Positions 36,765 to 45,322 of a stretch of 64,000 bases of DNA are shown piece by piece. Origin of the DNA: Streptomyces formicae. Its GTDB lineage: Bacteria; Actinomycetota; Actinomycetes; Streptomycetales; Streptomycetaceae. Each line of letters starts with the position of its first letter. Positions within the stretch are counted from its first letter, which is position 1. Under the pieces are notes generated by a model. That model made no database searches. It had not been told where the DNA came from and worked only from the letters and a program-made list of their open reading frames with translations. Location: the NCBI RefSeq assembly GCF_002556545.1, contig NZ_CP022685.1, positions 6,674,001 to 6,738,000 of the forward strand. The letters are read 5' to 3'. The translations under genes were made by a program, and so were the position numbers.

Positions 36765-37955
36765 TCAGCGCGCGAGCGGCACCGCGGCCAGTTCCGCGAC
36801 CACCCAGGTCAGCGTCCCGAACACGGTGGCGAGCGCGCCCGCCCGCAGCGCCACCGAGCTCCGCAGCATCGTCGCGGGCGCCCCGAGCCGCAGCAGCGCC
36901 GCCGTCGTGTCCGAGCGGGCCTGCCGGGCCTCGACGGCCGCGGTGGCCAGGGTCAGCACCGCGCAGCCCGCCACGAGCAGCGCGCCGAGCGCGGTGAGCG
37001 GACCGACGTCGGGCCGTGGCCCCGCGTAGAGGACGACGGACGCGTACGCCCCCGAGGCCACCGCGCACACCACCCCGAGCGGCCGCCCGATGCGCCGGGC
37101 CTCCTCCTGGAGCACGCGCCCGGCGAGCAGCCGCACCGCGCCGGGCCGTACCGCCTGGAGGATCCGTCCGCACAGGTACGTGAGCCCCGGCCCCGCGAGC
37201 GCGAGGCCGAGGGCGGTCAGCGCCCAGCCCACGAGGACGCCCGCGGGGCTGCCCGCGAGCCCGCCGGGCATGGGCAGCCCCGAGCCCGCGCCGGAACCGC
37301 CCCCGGCACGGCTCGCGTACGTCTCGACGGCGAGACCGGCGGCGAGCAGCGCGACGCCCCAGGGCAGACCGCTGGGCGCGGGGGCGGGGCCTTCCTGGGC
37401 CGGTTCCGGCTCGGAGGCGGTGCCCCCGTCGGTCCGCCCGCCCGCCTTGACGGACCGCGGCCGCAGCGCGACGGCGCTCGCGGCCGACGCGAGGAGCGGT
37501 ACGAGCGCGAGCAGCGTCAGCGCGGCGGCCAGCGGCAACGGCTTGTCGGCGGCGAGCAGTTCGGCCGCGGCCCCGTCGAACGGAAGCCCGGACAGATCGC
37601 CGCGCAGATGCAGGAAGAAGAGCAGCGCCAGCATGGAGCCGAGCGTGCACGCCACCGCCGTGGAGATCGCGGCGAGCACCATCAGGCGGCCGGGCCCCAG
37701 ACCCACGGCGGAGAGCCCGGCGCGCGGGCGGGTGGCGGGGTCGGTGCGGGCCACGGCGACCGCGAAGTACACGGTGGCGGCGATCGGCGCGAGGCACCAG
37801 GCCAGGCGCAGGACCGATCCGGCGCCGGGGTGTTCCATCGCGTACGTCAGGGTGCAGAGCAGCAGGAAGCCGGTGCCCGCGGTCGCGGCGGCGACCAGGA
37901 GCCGCCGCAACTGGACGAGCGGGTGGGCGCCGCGGGCTAGACGGAGAGCGAGCAC
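36765..37955 (-). CDS. ABC transporter membrane protein
   Basis: The product is 396 aa with about eight or nine hydrophobic helices and a variable acidic/Pro linker near residue 170-185. It lacks an EAA loop, so it fits an exporter-type or FtsX-like permease. GTG 37955 overlaps the ATPase gene by 19 nt; the two form one transporter. A 15-nt unit covering the stop codon is tandemly repeated at 36739-36768. Substrate unknown. Confidence 0.75.
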   Translation of the reverse strand: MLALRLARGAHPLVQLRRLLVAAATAGTGFLLLCTLTYAMEHPGAGSVLRLAWCLAPIAATVYFAVAVARTDPATRPRAGLSAVGLGPGRLMVLAAISTAVACTLGSMLALLFFLHLRGDLSGLPFDGAAAELLAADKPLPLAAALTLLALVPLLASAASAVALRPRSVKAGGRTDGGTASEPEPAQEGPAPAPSGLPWGVALLAAGLAVETYASRAGGGSGAGSGLPMPGGLAGSPAGVLVGWALTALGLALAGPGLTYLCGRILQAVRPGAVRLLAGRVLQEEARRIGRPLGVVCAVASGAYASVVLYAGPRPDVGPLTALGALLVAGCAVLTLATAAVEARQARSDTTAALLRLGAPATMLRSSVALRAGALATVFGTLTWVVAELAAVPLAR

Positions 37956-38704
37956 GCGGCCCGGCCTTCCGCTGTGGCGGTCCCGGACACCGGTCTGGCG
38001 GGGTCGCCGGAGCCGGGCAGGTGCACCGTGTTGACGCGCCGTCCGTCGAGCAGCGTGACGGTGCGGTCGGCGAGGGTGGCGACCTCGGCGTCGTGCGTGG
38101 CGAGGACGACCGTGATGCCGTGCGAGCGGGCCGCGGTGGTCAGGGTGCGCAGGACGTGCGCGCGGTCGGCCCGGTGCAGCGGGGCGGTGGGCTCGTCGGC
38201 GAAGAGCACGGAGGGCGTGGTGACCAGGGCGCGGGCGACGGCGACGCGCTGGCGTTCGGCCTGGAGGAGGGCGTGCGGCCGCTTGCGGGAGCAGGTGCCG
38301 ATGTCGAGGCGCTCCAGCCACTCCTGTGCCACGGGCTTGGCGACGCGGTGGGAGGCGCCGCGCAGCATGAGCGGCAGGGCGACGTTCTCCCAGGCGGTGA
38401 GCTCGGGGACGAGGTGGGGCTCGGGGTCGATCCAGCCGAACCGGTCGCGCCGCAGGCGTTCGCGCACCAGCGGGCGCATGGTGTGGACGGGCGTGCTGTT
38501 GAACCACACCTCGCCCTGCTGGGGGAGCAGCTGGCCCGAGAGACACCGCAGGAGGGTCGTCTTGCCGCAGCCGCGCGGGCCGTTGACCGCGAGGATCTCG
38601 CCCTCGCGGACACCGAGCGAGACGCCGGTGAGGGCGGGGGAGCCGTTGTGCTTGACGTGCAGAGCGCGTGCCCACAGCACGTCGTTGTCCGGTGGGGCAG
38701 CCAT
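37937..38704 (-). CDS. ABC transporter ATP-binding protein with degenerate signature
   Basis: The product is 255 aa. Walker A is GPRGCGKTT, Walker B VLFADEPT, and the switch His is in ATHDAE. It resembles MacB/LolD-type exporters. The signature region reads LLQAERQRVAVARAL in place of LSGGQ, so ATP-dimer formation at that site may be weak. I chose ATG 38704 because GAGGTG lies 7 nt upstream. It works with the overlapping membrane protein. Confidence 0.85.
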   Translation of the reverse strand: MAAPPDNDVLWARALHVKHNGSPALTGVSLGVREGEILAVNGPRGCGKTTLLRCLSGQLLPQQGEVWFNSTPVHTMRPLVRERLRRDRFGWIDPEPHLVPELTAWENVALPLMLRGASHRVAKPVAQEWLERLDIGTCSRKRPHALLQAERQRVAVARALVTTPSVLFADEPTAPLHRADRAHVLRTLTTAARSHGITVVLATHDAEVATLADRTVTLLDGRRVNTVHLPGSGDPARPVSGTATAEGRAACSLSV

Positions 38705-38885
38705 CGCGTACACCTCGGTTCAGATCAGTTTGCCTCCCCCGGACGGGGGAACGAAGGCGGGGCCGATCGGTCACTGGGCACGCTAGGGATTCGGGCGGAC
38801 TTGCCCGGAAACGACGCGGCCCTGGGGCGCCCGTTGTCACTCGAACGGGCGCCCCAGGGGCCGGTGTTGATCAGTCAATAACCGA

Positions 38886-40265
38886 TCAGAGCTTCGTCCA
38901 CGCCTCCGTGAGGACCTGGCGCAGGATGCCCTCGATCTCGTCGAAGGTCTCCTGGGTGGAGATCAGCGGTGGGGCGAGCTGGACGACCGGGTCGCCCCGG
39001 TCGTCGGCGCGGCAGTACAGACCGTTCTCGTACAGCGCCTTGGAGAGGAAGCCGTACAGGACGCGCTCGGTCTCCTCGTCGTTGAACGTCTCCTTGGTCT
39101 CCTTGTCCTTCACCAGCTCGATGCCGTAGAAGAAGCCGTTGCCGCGGACGTCGCCGACGATCGGCAGGTCGTGCAGCTTGCGGAGGGTCTGGAAGAAGGC
39201 GTCCTCGTTGTCGAGCACGTGCTGGTTCAGGCCCTCCTTCTCGAAGATGTCGAGGTTGGCGAGGCCGACCGCGGCCGACACGGGGTGGCCGCCGAAGGTG
39301 TAGCCGTGCAGGAAGGTGTTCTCGCCCTTGTAGAACGGCTCGGCGATCTTGTCCGAGACGATGCACGCGCCGATCGGGGAGTAGCCCGACGTCATGCCCT
39401 TGGCGCAGGTGATCATGTCGGGGACGTAGCCGAACTTGTCGCAGGCGAACATCGTGCCGAGGCGGCCGAAGGCGCAGATGACCTCGTCGGAGACGAGCAG
39501 CACGTCGTACTTGTCGCAGATCTCGCGCACGCGCTGGAAGTAGCCGGGCGGGGGCGGGAAGCAGCCGCCCGCGTTCTGCACCGGCTCCAGGAAGACGGCG
39601 GCGACCGTCTCCGGGCCCTCGAAGAGGATCTCCTGCTCGATCTGGTCGGCGGCCCAGCGGCCGAACGCCTCGGGGTCGTCGCCGTGGATCGGGGCGCGGT
39701 AGATGTTGGTGTTCGGGACCTTGTGCGCGCCGGGGACCAGCGGCTCGAAGGGGGCCTTGAGCGCGGGCAGACCGGTGATGGACAGGGCGCCCTGCGGGGT
39801 GCCGTGGTAGGCGACCGCGCGCGAGATGACCTTGTACTTCGTGTGGTTGCCGGTGAGCTTGTGGTACTGCTTCGCCAGCTTCCACGCGGTCTCGACGGCC
39901 TCGCCGCCACCGGTGGTGAAGAAGACCTTGTTGAGGTCGCCCGGCGCGTAGTCCGCGAGGCGCTCGGCGAGCTCGACGGCCTTGGGGTGGGCGTAGGACC
40001 ACACCGGGAAGAAGGCCAGCTCCTGCGCCTGCTTGTAGGCGGTCTCCGCGAGCTCGTGACGGCCGTGGCCCGCGTTGACGACGAAGAGGCCGGAGAGGCC
40101 GTCCAGGTACTTCTTGCCCTTGTCGTCGAAGATGTAGGTGCCCTCGCCACGCACGATGGTGGGCACGGGTGCGTTCTCGTAGTCCGACATGCGGGTGAAG
40201 TGCATCCACAGGTGGTCGTACGCGGTCTGGCTGAGGTCCTTGCTCACGGCTATCGGGTTCCCCAC
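38886..40265 (-). CDS. Class III aminotransferase, probable polyamine aminotransferase
   Basis: The product is 459 aa. This PLP enzyme has GHGRHELAE, the TTGGGEAVETAWK phosphate loop, SDEVICAFGRLG (Asp260) and the PLP lysine Lys289 in TCAKGMTSGYSP. It is of the putrescine/omega-amino transaminase kind. The divergent Lrp regulator and aldehyde dehydrogenase next to it suggest putrescine to 4-aminobutanal to GABA. GTG 40265 overlaps the Lrp gene by 16 nt; GTG 40247 is an alternative. Confidence 0.88.
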   Translation of the reverse strand: MGNPIAVSKDLSQTAYDHLWMHFTRMSDYENAPVPTIVRGEGTYIFDDKGKKYLDGLSGLFVVNAGHGRHELAETAYKQAQELAFFPVWSYAHPKAVELAERLADYAPGDLNKVFFTTGGGEAVETAWKLAKQYHKLTGNHTKYKVISRAVAYHGTPQGALSITGLPALKAPFEPLVPGAHKVPNTNIYRAPIHGDDPEAFGRWAADQIEQEILFEGPETVAAVFLEPVQNAGGCFPPPPGYFQRVREICDKYDVLLVSDEVICAFGRLGTMFACDKFGYVPDMITCAKGMTSGYSPIGACIVSDKIAEPFYKGENTFLHGYTFGGHPVSAAVGLANLDIFEKEGLNQHVLDNEDAFFQTLRKLHDLPIVGDVRGNGFFYGIELVKDKETKETFNDEETERVLYGFLSKALYENGLYCRADDRGDPVVQLAPPLISTQETFDEIEGILRQVLTEAWTKL

Positions 40266-40795
40266 ATGTAGGTCTGCTTCTTGAGCTTGAGGTAGACGAA
40301 GCTCTCGGTGGAGCGCACGCCGGGGAGGGCGCGGATGCGCTTGTTGATGACTTCGAGCAGGTGGTCGTCGTCCTCGCAGACGATCTCCACCAGGAGGTCG
40401 TGCGAGCCCGCGGTCATCACCACGTACTCGGCCTCCGGCATGGCGGCCACGGCGTCCGCGACCGGGTCCACATCGCCCTCGACGTTGATGCCGACCATCG
40501 CCTGCCTGCGGAAACCCACGGTGAGCGGGTCCGTGACGGCGACGATCTGCATCACGCCCTGGTCGAGCAGCTTCTGGACGCGCTGGCGCACGGCGGCCTC
40601 GGAGAGGCCCACGGCCTTGCCGATCGCGGCGTACGGACGGCGGCCGTCCTCCTGGAGCTGTTCGATGATCGCCAGAGAGACGGCGTCCACGGGCGGTGTG
40701 CCGTTCCCGCTGCCGCTCGCGCCCGGATTTCCGGTGCGTGAGCCGCGGGGGCTGCTGGGGTCTGCGCTGCGACTTGCCACGACCTCACTGTGCAC
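40250..40795 (-). CDS. epuRI: Lrp/AsnC-family regulator (EpuRI-like)
   Basis: The product is 181 aa. An N-terminal 35-residue Ser/Gly extension is followed by an AsnC helix-turn-helix (YAAIGKAVGLSEAAVRQRVQKL) and a RAM ligand domain (VVMTAGSHDLLVEIVCEDDDHLLE). By position it is the orthologue of SCO5656, named EpuRI, a regulator of polyamine utilisation in S. coelicolor; that identification is from memory. It is divergent from the aldehyde dehydrogenase and leads the aminotransferase unit. Confidence 0.82.
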   Translation of the reverse strand: MHSEVVASRSADPSSPRGSRTGNPGASGSGNGTPPVDAVSLAIIEQLQEDGRRPYAAIGKAVGLSEAAVRQRVQKLLDQGVMQIVAVTDPLTVGFRRQAMVGINVEGDVDPVADAVAAMPEAEYVVMTAGSHDLLVEIVCEDDDHLLEVINKRIRALPGVRSTESFVYLKLKKQTYMWGTR

Positions 40796-40958
40796 GACGT
40801 CTCGTCACTTCCGCAAGGCCAGATCGATGAAATTCGTTGTCTGCGACTTCGATCGTCACGGATTCCGCAGTTCTGGGCCGCTGGGTATGTTGAAAGCGTC
40901 GGTGCAGCGACTAGGGTGGGTGTCTCATCCACTGGACATCTGACCTGGAGGGCCGGAA
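40796..40958. promoter_or_regulatory. Divergent promoter region of the Lrp and aldehyde dehydrogenase genes
   Basis: This 163-nt gap separates the two divergent genes. GATCGA (40822-40827) and TCGATC (40849-40854) form an inverted pair about 27 bp centre to centre, a spacing compatible with Lrp-type dimers. The two genes probably share operators here. Confidence 0.4.
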
Positions 40959-42398
40959 GTGACCACCGAGCTGCGACGTCTGCGCAACTACATCAACGGA
41001 GAATTCCGGGACGCGGCCGACGGACGGACCACCGAGGTGATCAATCCGGCGACCGGCGAGGCGTACGCGACCGCGCCGCTGTCGGGGCAGGCCGATGTCG
41101 ACGCCGCCATGAAGGCCGCCGCCGACGCGTTCCCCGCCTGGCGCGACCTGACGCCCGCCGAGCGGCAGAAGGCCCTGCTGAAGATCGCCGACGCCTTCGA
41201 GGAGCGCGCCGAGGAACTGATCGCGGCCGAGGTCGAGAACACGGGCAAGCCGATCGGACTCACGCGGTCCGAGGAGATCCCGCCCATGGTCGACCAGATC
41301 CGCTTCTTCGCGGGTGCCGCCCGGATGCTGGAGGGCCGCGCCGCGGGCGAGTACATGGAGGGACTGACCTCCATCATCCGCCGCGAGCCGATCGGCGTCT
41401 GCGCGCAGGTCGCGCCGTGGAACTACCCCATGATGATGGGCGTCTGGAAGTTCGCCCCGGCGCTCGCCGCCGGTAACACGGTCGTCCTCAAGCCCTCGGA
41501 CACGACGCCCGCGTCGACCGTCCTGATGGCCGAGATCATCGGCTCCATCGTGCCGCCCGGCGTCTTCAACGTCGTCACCGGCGACCGCGACACCGGCCGC
41601 GCCATGGTCGAGCACAAGACGCCCGCGATGGCCTCCATCACCGGCTCCGTGCGCGCCGGCATGCAGGTCGCCGAGTCCGCGTCCAAGGACCTCAAGCGGG
41701 TCCACCTGGAGCTCGGCGGCAAGGCGCCCGTCGTCGTCTTCGAGGACACCGACATCGCCAAGGCCGTCGAGGACATCTCGGTCGCGGGCTTCTTCAACGC
41801 GGGCCAGGACTGTACGGCCGCCACGCGCGTGCTCGTCCACGAGTCCATCCACGACGAGTTCGTGACGGCGCTCGCCAAGGCCGCCGCCGACACGAAGACC
41901 GGGCAGCCGGACGACGAGGACGTGCTGTACGGGCCGCTCAACAACGCCAACCAGCTGAAGCAGGTCTCCGGCTTCATCGACCGCCTGCCCGCGCACGCGC
42001 GCGTGGAGGCCGGTGGCCAGCGGGTCGGCGAGAAGGGCTACTTCTTCGCGCCGACCGTCGTCTCGGGCCTCAAGCAGGACGACGAGATCATCCAGAACGA
42101 GGTCTTCGGCCCCGTCATCACCGTGCAGTCCTTCACGGACGAGGCGCAGGCCGTCGAGTACGCGAACGGCGTCGAGTACGCGCTGGCGTCTTCCGTGTGG
42201 ACCAAGGACCACGCGCGTGCGATGCGGATGTCCAAGGTGCTCGACTTCGGGTGCGTCTGGATCAACACGCACATTCCGCTGGTCGCGGAGATGCCGCACG
42301 GTGGGTTCAAGAAGTCCGGGTACGGCAAGGACCTCTCGGCGTACGGGTTCGACGACTACACGCGGATCAAGCACGTGATGACGTCGATTGAGGGCTGA
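40959..42398 (+). CDS. Aldehyde dehydrogenase, probable gamma-aminobutyraldehyde dehydrogenase
   Basis: The product is 479 aa of the NAD-dependent ALDH family: VAPWNYPMMM, general base Glu251 in LELGGKAP and nucleophile Cys285 in GQDCTAATR. It would oxidise 4-aminobutanal formed by the neighbouring aminotransferase. It starts at GTG 40959. Downstream are a dispersed repeat copy and a strong terminator. Confidence 0.9.
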   Translation: MTTELRRLRNYINGEFRDAADGRTTEVINPATGEAYATAPLSGQADVDAAMKAAADAFPAWRDLTPAERQKALLKIADAFEERAEELIAAEVENTGKPIGLTRSEEIPPMVDQIRFFAGAARMLEGRAAGEYMEGLTSIIRREPIGVCAQVAPWNYPMMMGVWKFAPALAAGNTVVLKPSDTTPASTVLMAEIIGSIVPPGVFNVVTGDRDTGRAMVEHKTPAMASITGSVRAGMQVAESASKDLKRVHLELGGKAPVVVFEDTDIAKAVEDISVAGFFNAGQDCTAATRVLVHESIHDEFVTALAKAAADTKTGQPDDEDVLYGPLNNANQLKQVSGFIDRLPAHARVEAGGQRVGEKGYFFAPTVVSGLKQDDEIIQNEVFGPVITVQSFTDEAQAVEYANGVEYALASSVWTKDHARAMRMSKVLDFGCVWINTHIPLVAEMPHGGFKKSGYGKDLSAYGFDDYTRIKHVMTSIEG

Positions 42399-42427
42399 CA
42401 CGTCCCGTGCGGGCCGGTGGGGGTTGC

Positions 42428-42457
42428 TCGCGCAGTTCCCCGCGCCCCTTAAGGGGC
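42428..42457 (-). repeat. Dispersed Streptomyces repeat, copy 3
   Basis: This inverted copy of the block at 245-274 has TTAA in place of TTCA/TGAA in the hairpin tip. It lies 30 nt after the aldehyde dehydrogenase stop. Confidence 0.8.
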
Positions 42458-42494
42458 CGCCCTCACCTGCGCCGATAATCGGGTGACTGCCTCC

Positions 42495-42528
42495 CCGCCC
42501 CCGCGTACCGTTGCGTACGCGGGGGCGG
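42495..42528 (+). terminator. Strong terminator hairpin before the RING gene
   Basis: A perfect 14-bp stem CCGCCCCCGCGTAC/GTACGCGGGGGCGG closes on CGTTGC. It isolates the aldehyde dehydrogenase from the next gene. Confidence 0.85.
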
Positions 42529-42625
42529 CTCCGTGGTGTGCTTCCTTCTTTCTTATCTCTGTAAAAGATCCGTAGCGCACCCACTTCCCGCCCCCGCGTT
42601 TTCTGTACTACGGGGGTGTGGCCTG

Positions 42626-45226
42626 ATGACGACGACGACCGCTGACGACCTCGCGGGGCTGCTGCTGCGCCGCAGGCAGAGCGTGCGCGTGGGCTCCGGC
42701 GTCGGACGGTCCGCCGTGACCGACGCCGCCGTGGTCGTCCTCGAGGCCGAACTCGCCGACCGGGGGCACCTGTTGACCGCCCCGCTGCGGCGCGCGCTGA
42801 CCGCGCTGTCCGTGGAGGACCTCGCCGCCACCGGGCGCGCGCTGCTCGCGGGCGTCGACGCGCTGCTGGGCTCCGACCGCCACCACGCCCCGCTGTTCCG
42901 GCGCTTCCCCGACGAGATCCCCTACCAGCACGCGCGCGCCCACTACACCGACCTCGTCGTCGCGCGCCTCGCCGCCCAGCCGCATCAGCCCTGCATGAAC
43001 TGCGCGGGCACCACGCGCCGGGTGCGTGCCCTCGGGCCCTGCGCCCACCTGCTCTGCGACGACTGCGTCACCAAGATCGACGACTGGGGCTGCTGCGACG
43101 AGTGCTGCGTCTGGTACGCCTGCCCGATCTGCGAGCAGCGGTACGAGACCGATGGGCCCACCGACCCGTGGCTGGACACGGGAGCGGGCCTCGGCGGCGA
43201 CGGCGGCGAGGTCCTGCGCGCGCTGCGCGTCGCCGAGCCCGGCGACGCCGCGGCCGAACTCGCCGCGCTGCTCGCCCGGCGTACGCCGCTGAACCCGCAG
43301 GACCACGACGACCTGATGCTGCTCCTGGGGCAGCTGGACCCGGCCGGCGCCGCCGACTGGCTGCCCGAGTGCATACCGCTGCGCGAGAGCAAGGCACTCG
43401 CGCTCGCCTCGCTGCTCGACCTGCCCGAGGTCAGGCCGCTCGTCGCGCGCCACGCGGACACCGCCACCGATGTGCTGCGGATCCTCGTCGTACGGTCCGG
43501 GGGCGATCCCGACCTGCTCGAACCGCCGCGTCTGCGCGGGCTCCCGCGACCGGTGCGCCGTGAACTCCTCGGGCTGCTCGACGGATTGGCCTTCGCGCGC
43601 CTCGTCGAGGACATGGCGCGGCACCCGCGCGCGTGGAAGCGGGTCGGGGAGATCCTGCACCCCTTCGAGCACGCCCACCGGCACGCGCGCGTGGCGCTCG
43701 CGTTCGCCGTGCTGCGCGAGACCCGCATCCGTGACGGCGCGCTCGGCGAGGTGCTGCTCGCCGAGGCCGCCCGGCACGAGGAGGTCGGGCTCGCCGGTGA
43801 CCGGCTGCGCGTGATCACCTGGCAGGGGCGCGTCGAGGCGGCGCTCGCCCGCTGGGACGTCCCGGCCGCCGTACGGCTCCTCGGTGAGCGGCCCGGTGAA
43901 CTCCTGCGCAGGCTCGACCTGTTGCTGGCCCGCTCGGGCGAGCCGACGCTCCCTGACGCGGTGCGCGGCGCGCTCGCCGAGGCCCTGCCGGGCGCGGGGC
44001 CCGGGCCGCTGCTCGGCGCGCACGGCCGGATGAAGGTCCGTGCCGTGCCGGGGCACCGTCGGGTCTTCTTCCCGCGCGGCCGGGTCACCAAGGCGTACGC
44101 GGTCGAGGACCACCGGCCTCCGCTGCCCGCGCGGGTCGCGGGGCGCGCCGGTGAGCTGATCGAGGCGGAGGCCGTGCGGCGGCTCGCCGAGCGGGCGGGG
44201 GAGCGGTACGACGTGGCCGTCCTGGACGCCTCGCTCGCCGATCTTCCCGTGCCCTTCGCCGAGCGCGCGTCGGCCGCGTCGCTCGTCGCCGTACCGCGCG
44301 GCAGCTCGCTGCCCATGCCCGCGGACAGCGAGACCGTGCGGCTCTTCCTGCACTGGACGCAGCCCAAGGGCACGCGCGTCGACCTCGACCTGTCCGTCGC
44401 GCTCTACGACGACCTGTGGCGCTTCGTCGGCCTGTGCGACTACACGCATCTGGAGTACGCGGGCGGCGCTGCCCGGCACTCCGGGGACCTGACGTCGGCG
44501 CCCGCCCCGCACGGCGCCACCGAGTACCTGGACCTCGACCTGCCGAGGCTCGCGAACTCGGGCGTGCGGTTCGTGGTGCCCGCGGTCATCTCGTACAACG
44601 ACGTCCCCTTCGACGAACTCCCGGACGCCTTCGCGGGGTTCATGGCCGTCGAGGGCGAGGAGCGTGCCGTCTACGACCCGCGCACGGTCCGGCAGCGCTT
44701 CGACCTCGCGGGCGACGCGAAGCTGTGCGTGCCGATGGTCGTCGACCTGCGGACCCGGCACGCCTGGTGGGCCGACGTCACCCTCGCCACGAAGGGCACC
44801 GACCACGACGTGTGGCGCTACCGGGGACAGCTCGGCCGGATGGGGAACGACCTGCTCGACACCTTCCAGCCGTGCGGCCGCACCACGCTGTGGGACCTGG
44901 CCTGCTGGACGGCGGCCGCCCGCACCGACGGCGAGGTGTACGTGCGCGGCCGCGGGCACGTCCTGTGGGGCTACCGCCGCGCCGAGGACGAGCCGCGCGC
45001 CGACTTCGCGCTGCGCGTCCGTGACGGCTGGGAGCCCGACGCGCTGAGCGCCGAGCCGGAGCTCGCCGACCGCCGGGCTCTCCTCGCGCTGCTGCACGGC
45101 GAGTTGGCGGGCGCGGAGGGCGTCGCGTCCGGCACGGCGTACCGCCTCTACCCGGGGCCCGTCGACGCCGCGCCCCTTGAGCGGGTCACGGCGGGGGACC
45201 TCGCGGGGTGGCTGGGGCCCGCATAG
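42626..45226 (+). CDS. RING-finger protein with TerD-like domain (MXAN_6230/SCO0854-like)
   Basis: The product is 866 aa. A RING-type zinc domain lies at 123-169 with the C3HC4 order: C123, C126, C139, H141, C144, C147, C166, C169. Extra cysteines 156, 157, 160 and 161 sit in its loop. Residues 230-440 are helical. Residues about 570-680 resemble a TerD beta-sandwich: VDLDLSVALYDD, RHSGDLTS, EYLDLDLPRL, and VRFVVPAVISY. Such RING-TerD proteins are known as a bacterial family, but no function has been shown. I chose ATG 42626; the frame opens upstream at 42533. No other ter genes are nearby. Confidence 0.8.
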   Translation: MTTTTADDLAGLLLRRRQSVRVGSGVGRSAVTDAAVVVLEAELADRGHLLTAPLRRALTALSVEDLAATGRALLAGVDALLGSDRHHAPLFRRFPDEIPYQHARAHYTDLVVARLAAQPHQPCMNCAGTTRRVRALGPCAHLLCDDCVTKIDDWGCCDECCVWYACPICEQRYETDGPTDPWLDTGAGLGGDGGEVLRALRVAEPGDAAAELAALLARRTPLNPQDHDDLMLLLGQLDPAGAADWLPECIPLRESKALALASLLDLPEVRPLVARHADTATDVLRILVVRSGGDPDLLEPPRLRGLPRPVRRELLGLLDGLAFARLVEDMARHPRAWKRVGEILHPFEHAHRHARVALAFAVLRETRIRDGALGEVLLAEAARHEEVGLAGDRLRVITWQGRVEAALARWDVPAAVRLLGERPGELLRRLDLLLARSGEPTLPDAVRGALAEALPGAGPGPLLGAHGRMKVRAVPGHRRVFFPRGRVTKAYAVEDHRPPLPARVAGRAGELIEAEAVRRLAERAGERYDVAVLDASLADLPVPFAERASAASLVAVPRGSSLPMPADSETVRLFLHWTQPKGTRVDLDLSVALYDDLWRFVGLCDYTHLEYAGGAARHSGDLTSAPAPHGATEYLDLDLPRLANSGVRFVVPAVISYNDVPFDELPDAFAGFMAVEGEERAVYDPRTVRQRFDLAGDAKLCVPMVVDLRTRHAWWADVTLATKGTDHDVWRYRGQLGRMGNDLLDTFQPCGRTTLWDLACWTAAARTDGEVYVRGRGHVLWGYRRAEDEPRADFALRVRDGWEPDALSAEPELADRRALLALLHGELAGAEGVASGTAYRLYPGPVDAAPLERVTAGDLAGWLGPA

Positions 45227-45322
45227 GGGCGCGCGGGTGATCGACAGGGTGTCGGGTCCAGGGGGCGGGGCTCGACGCTGCGTCCATTGTCCGGCCGGGG
45301 AGCGGGGGCGCATGCTGCCGGG

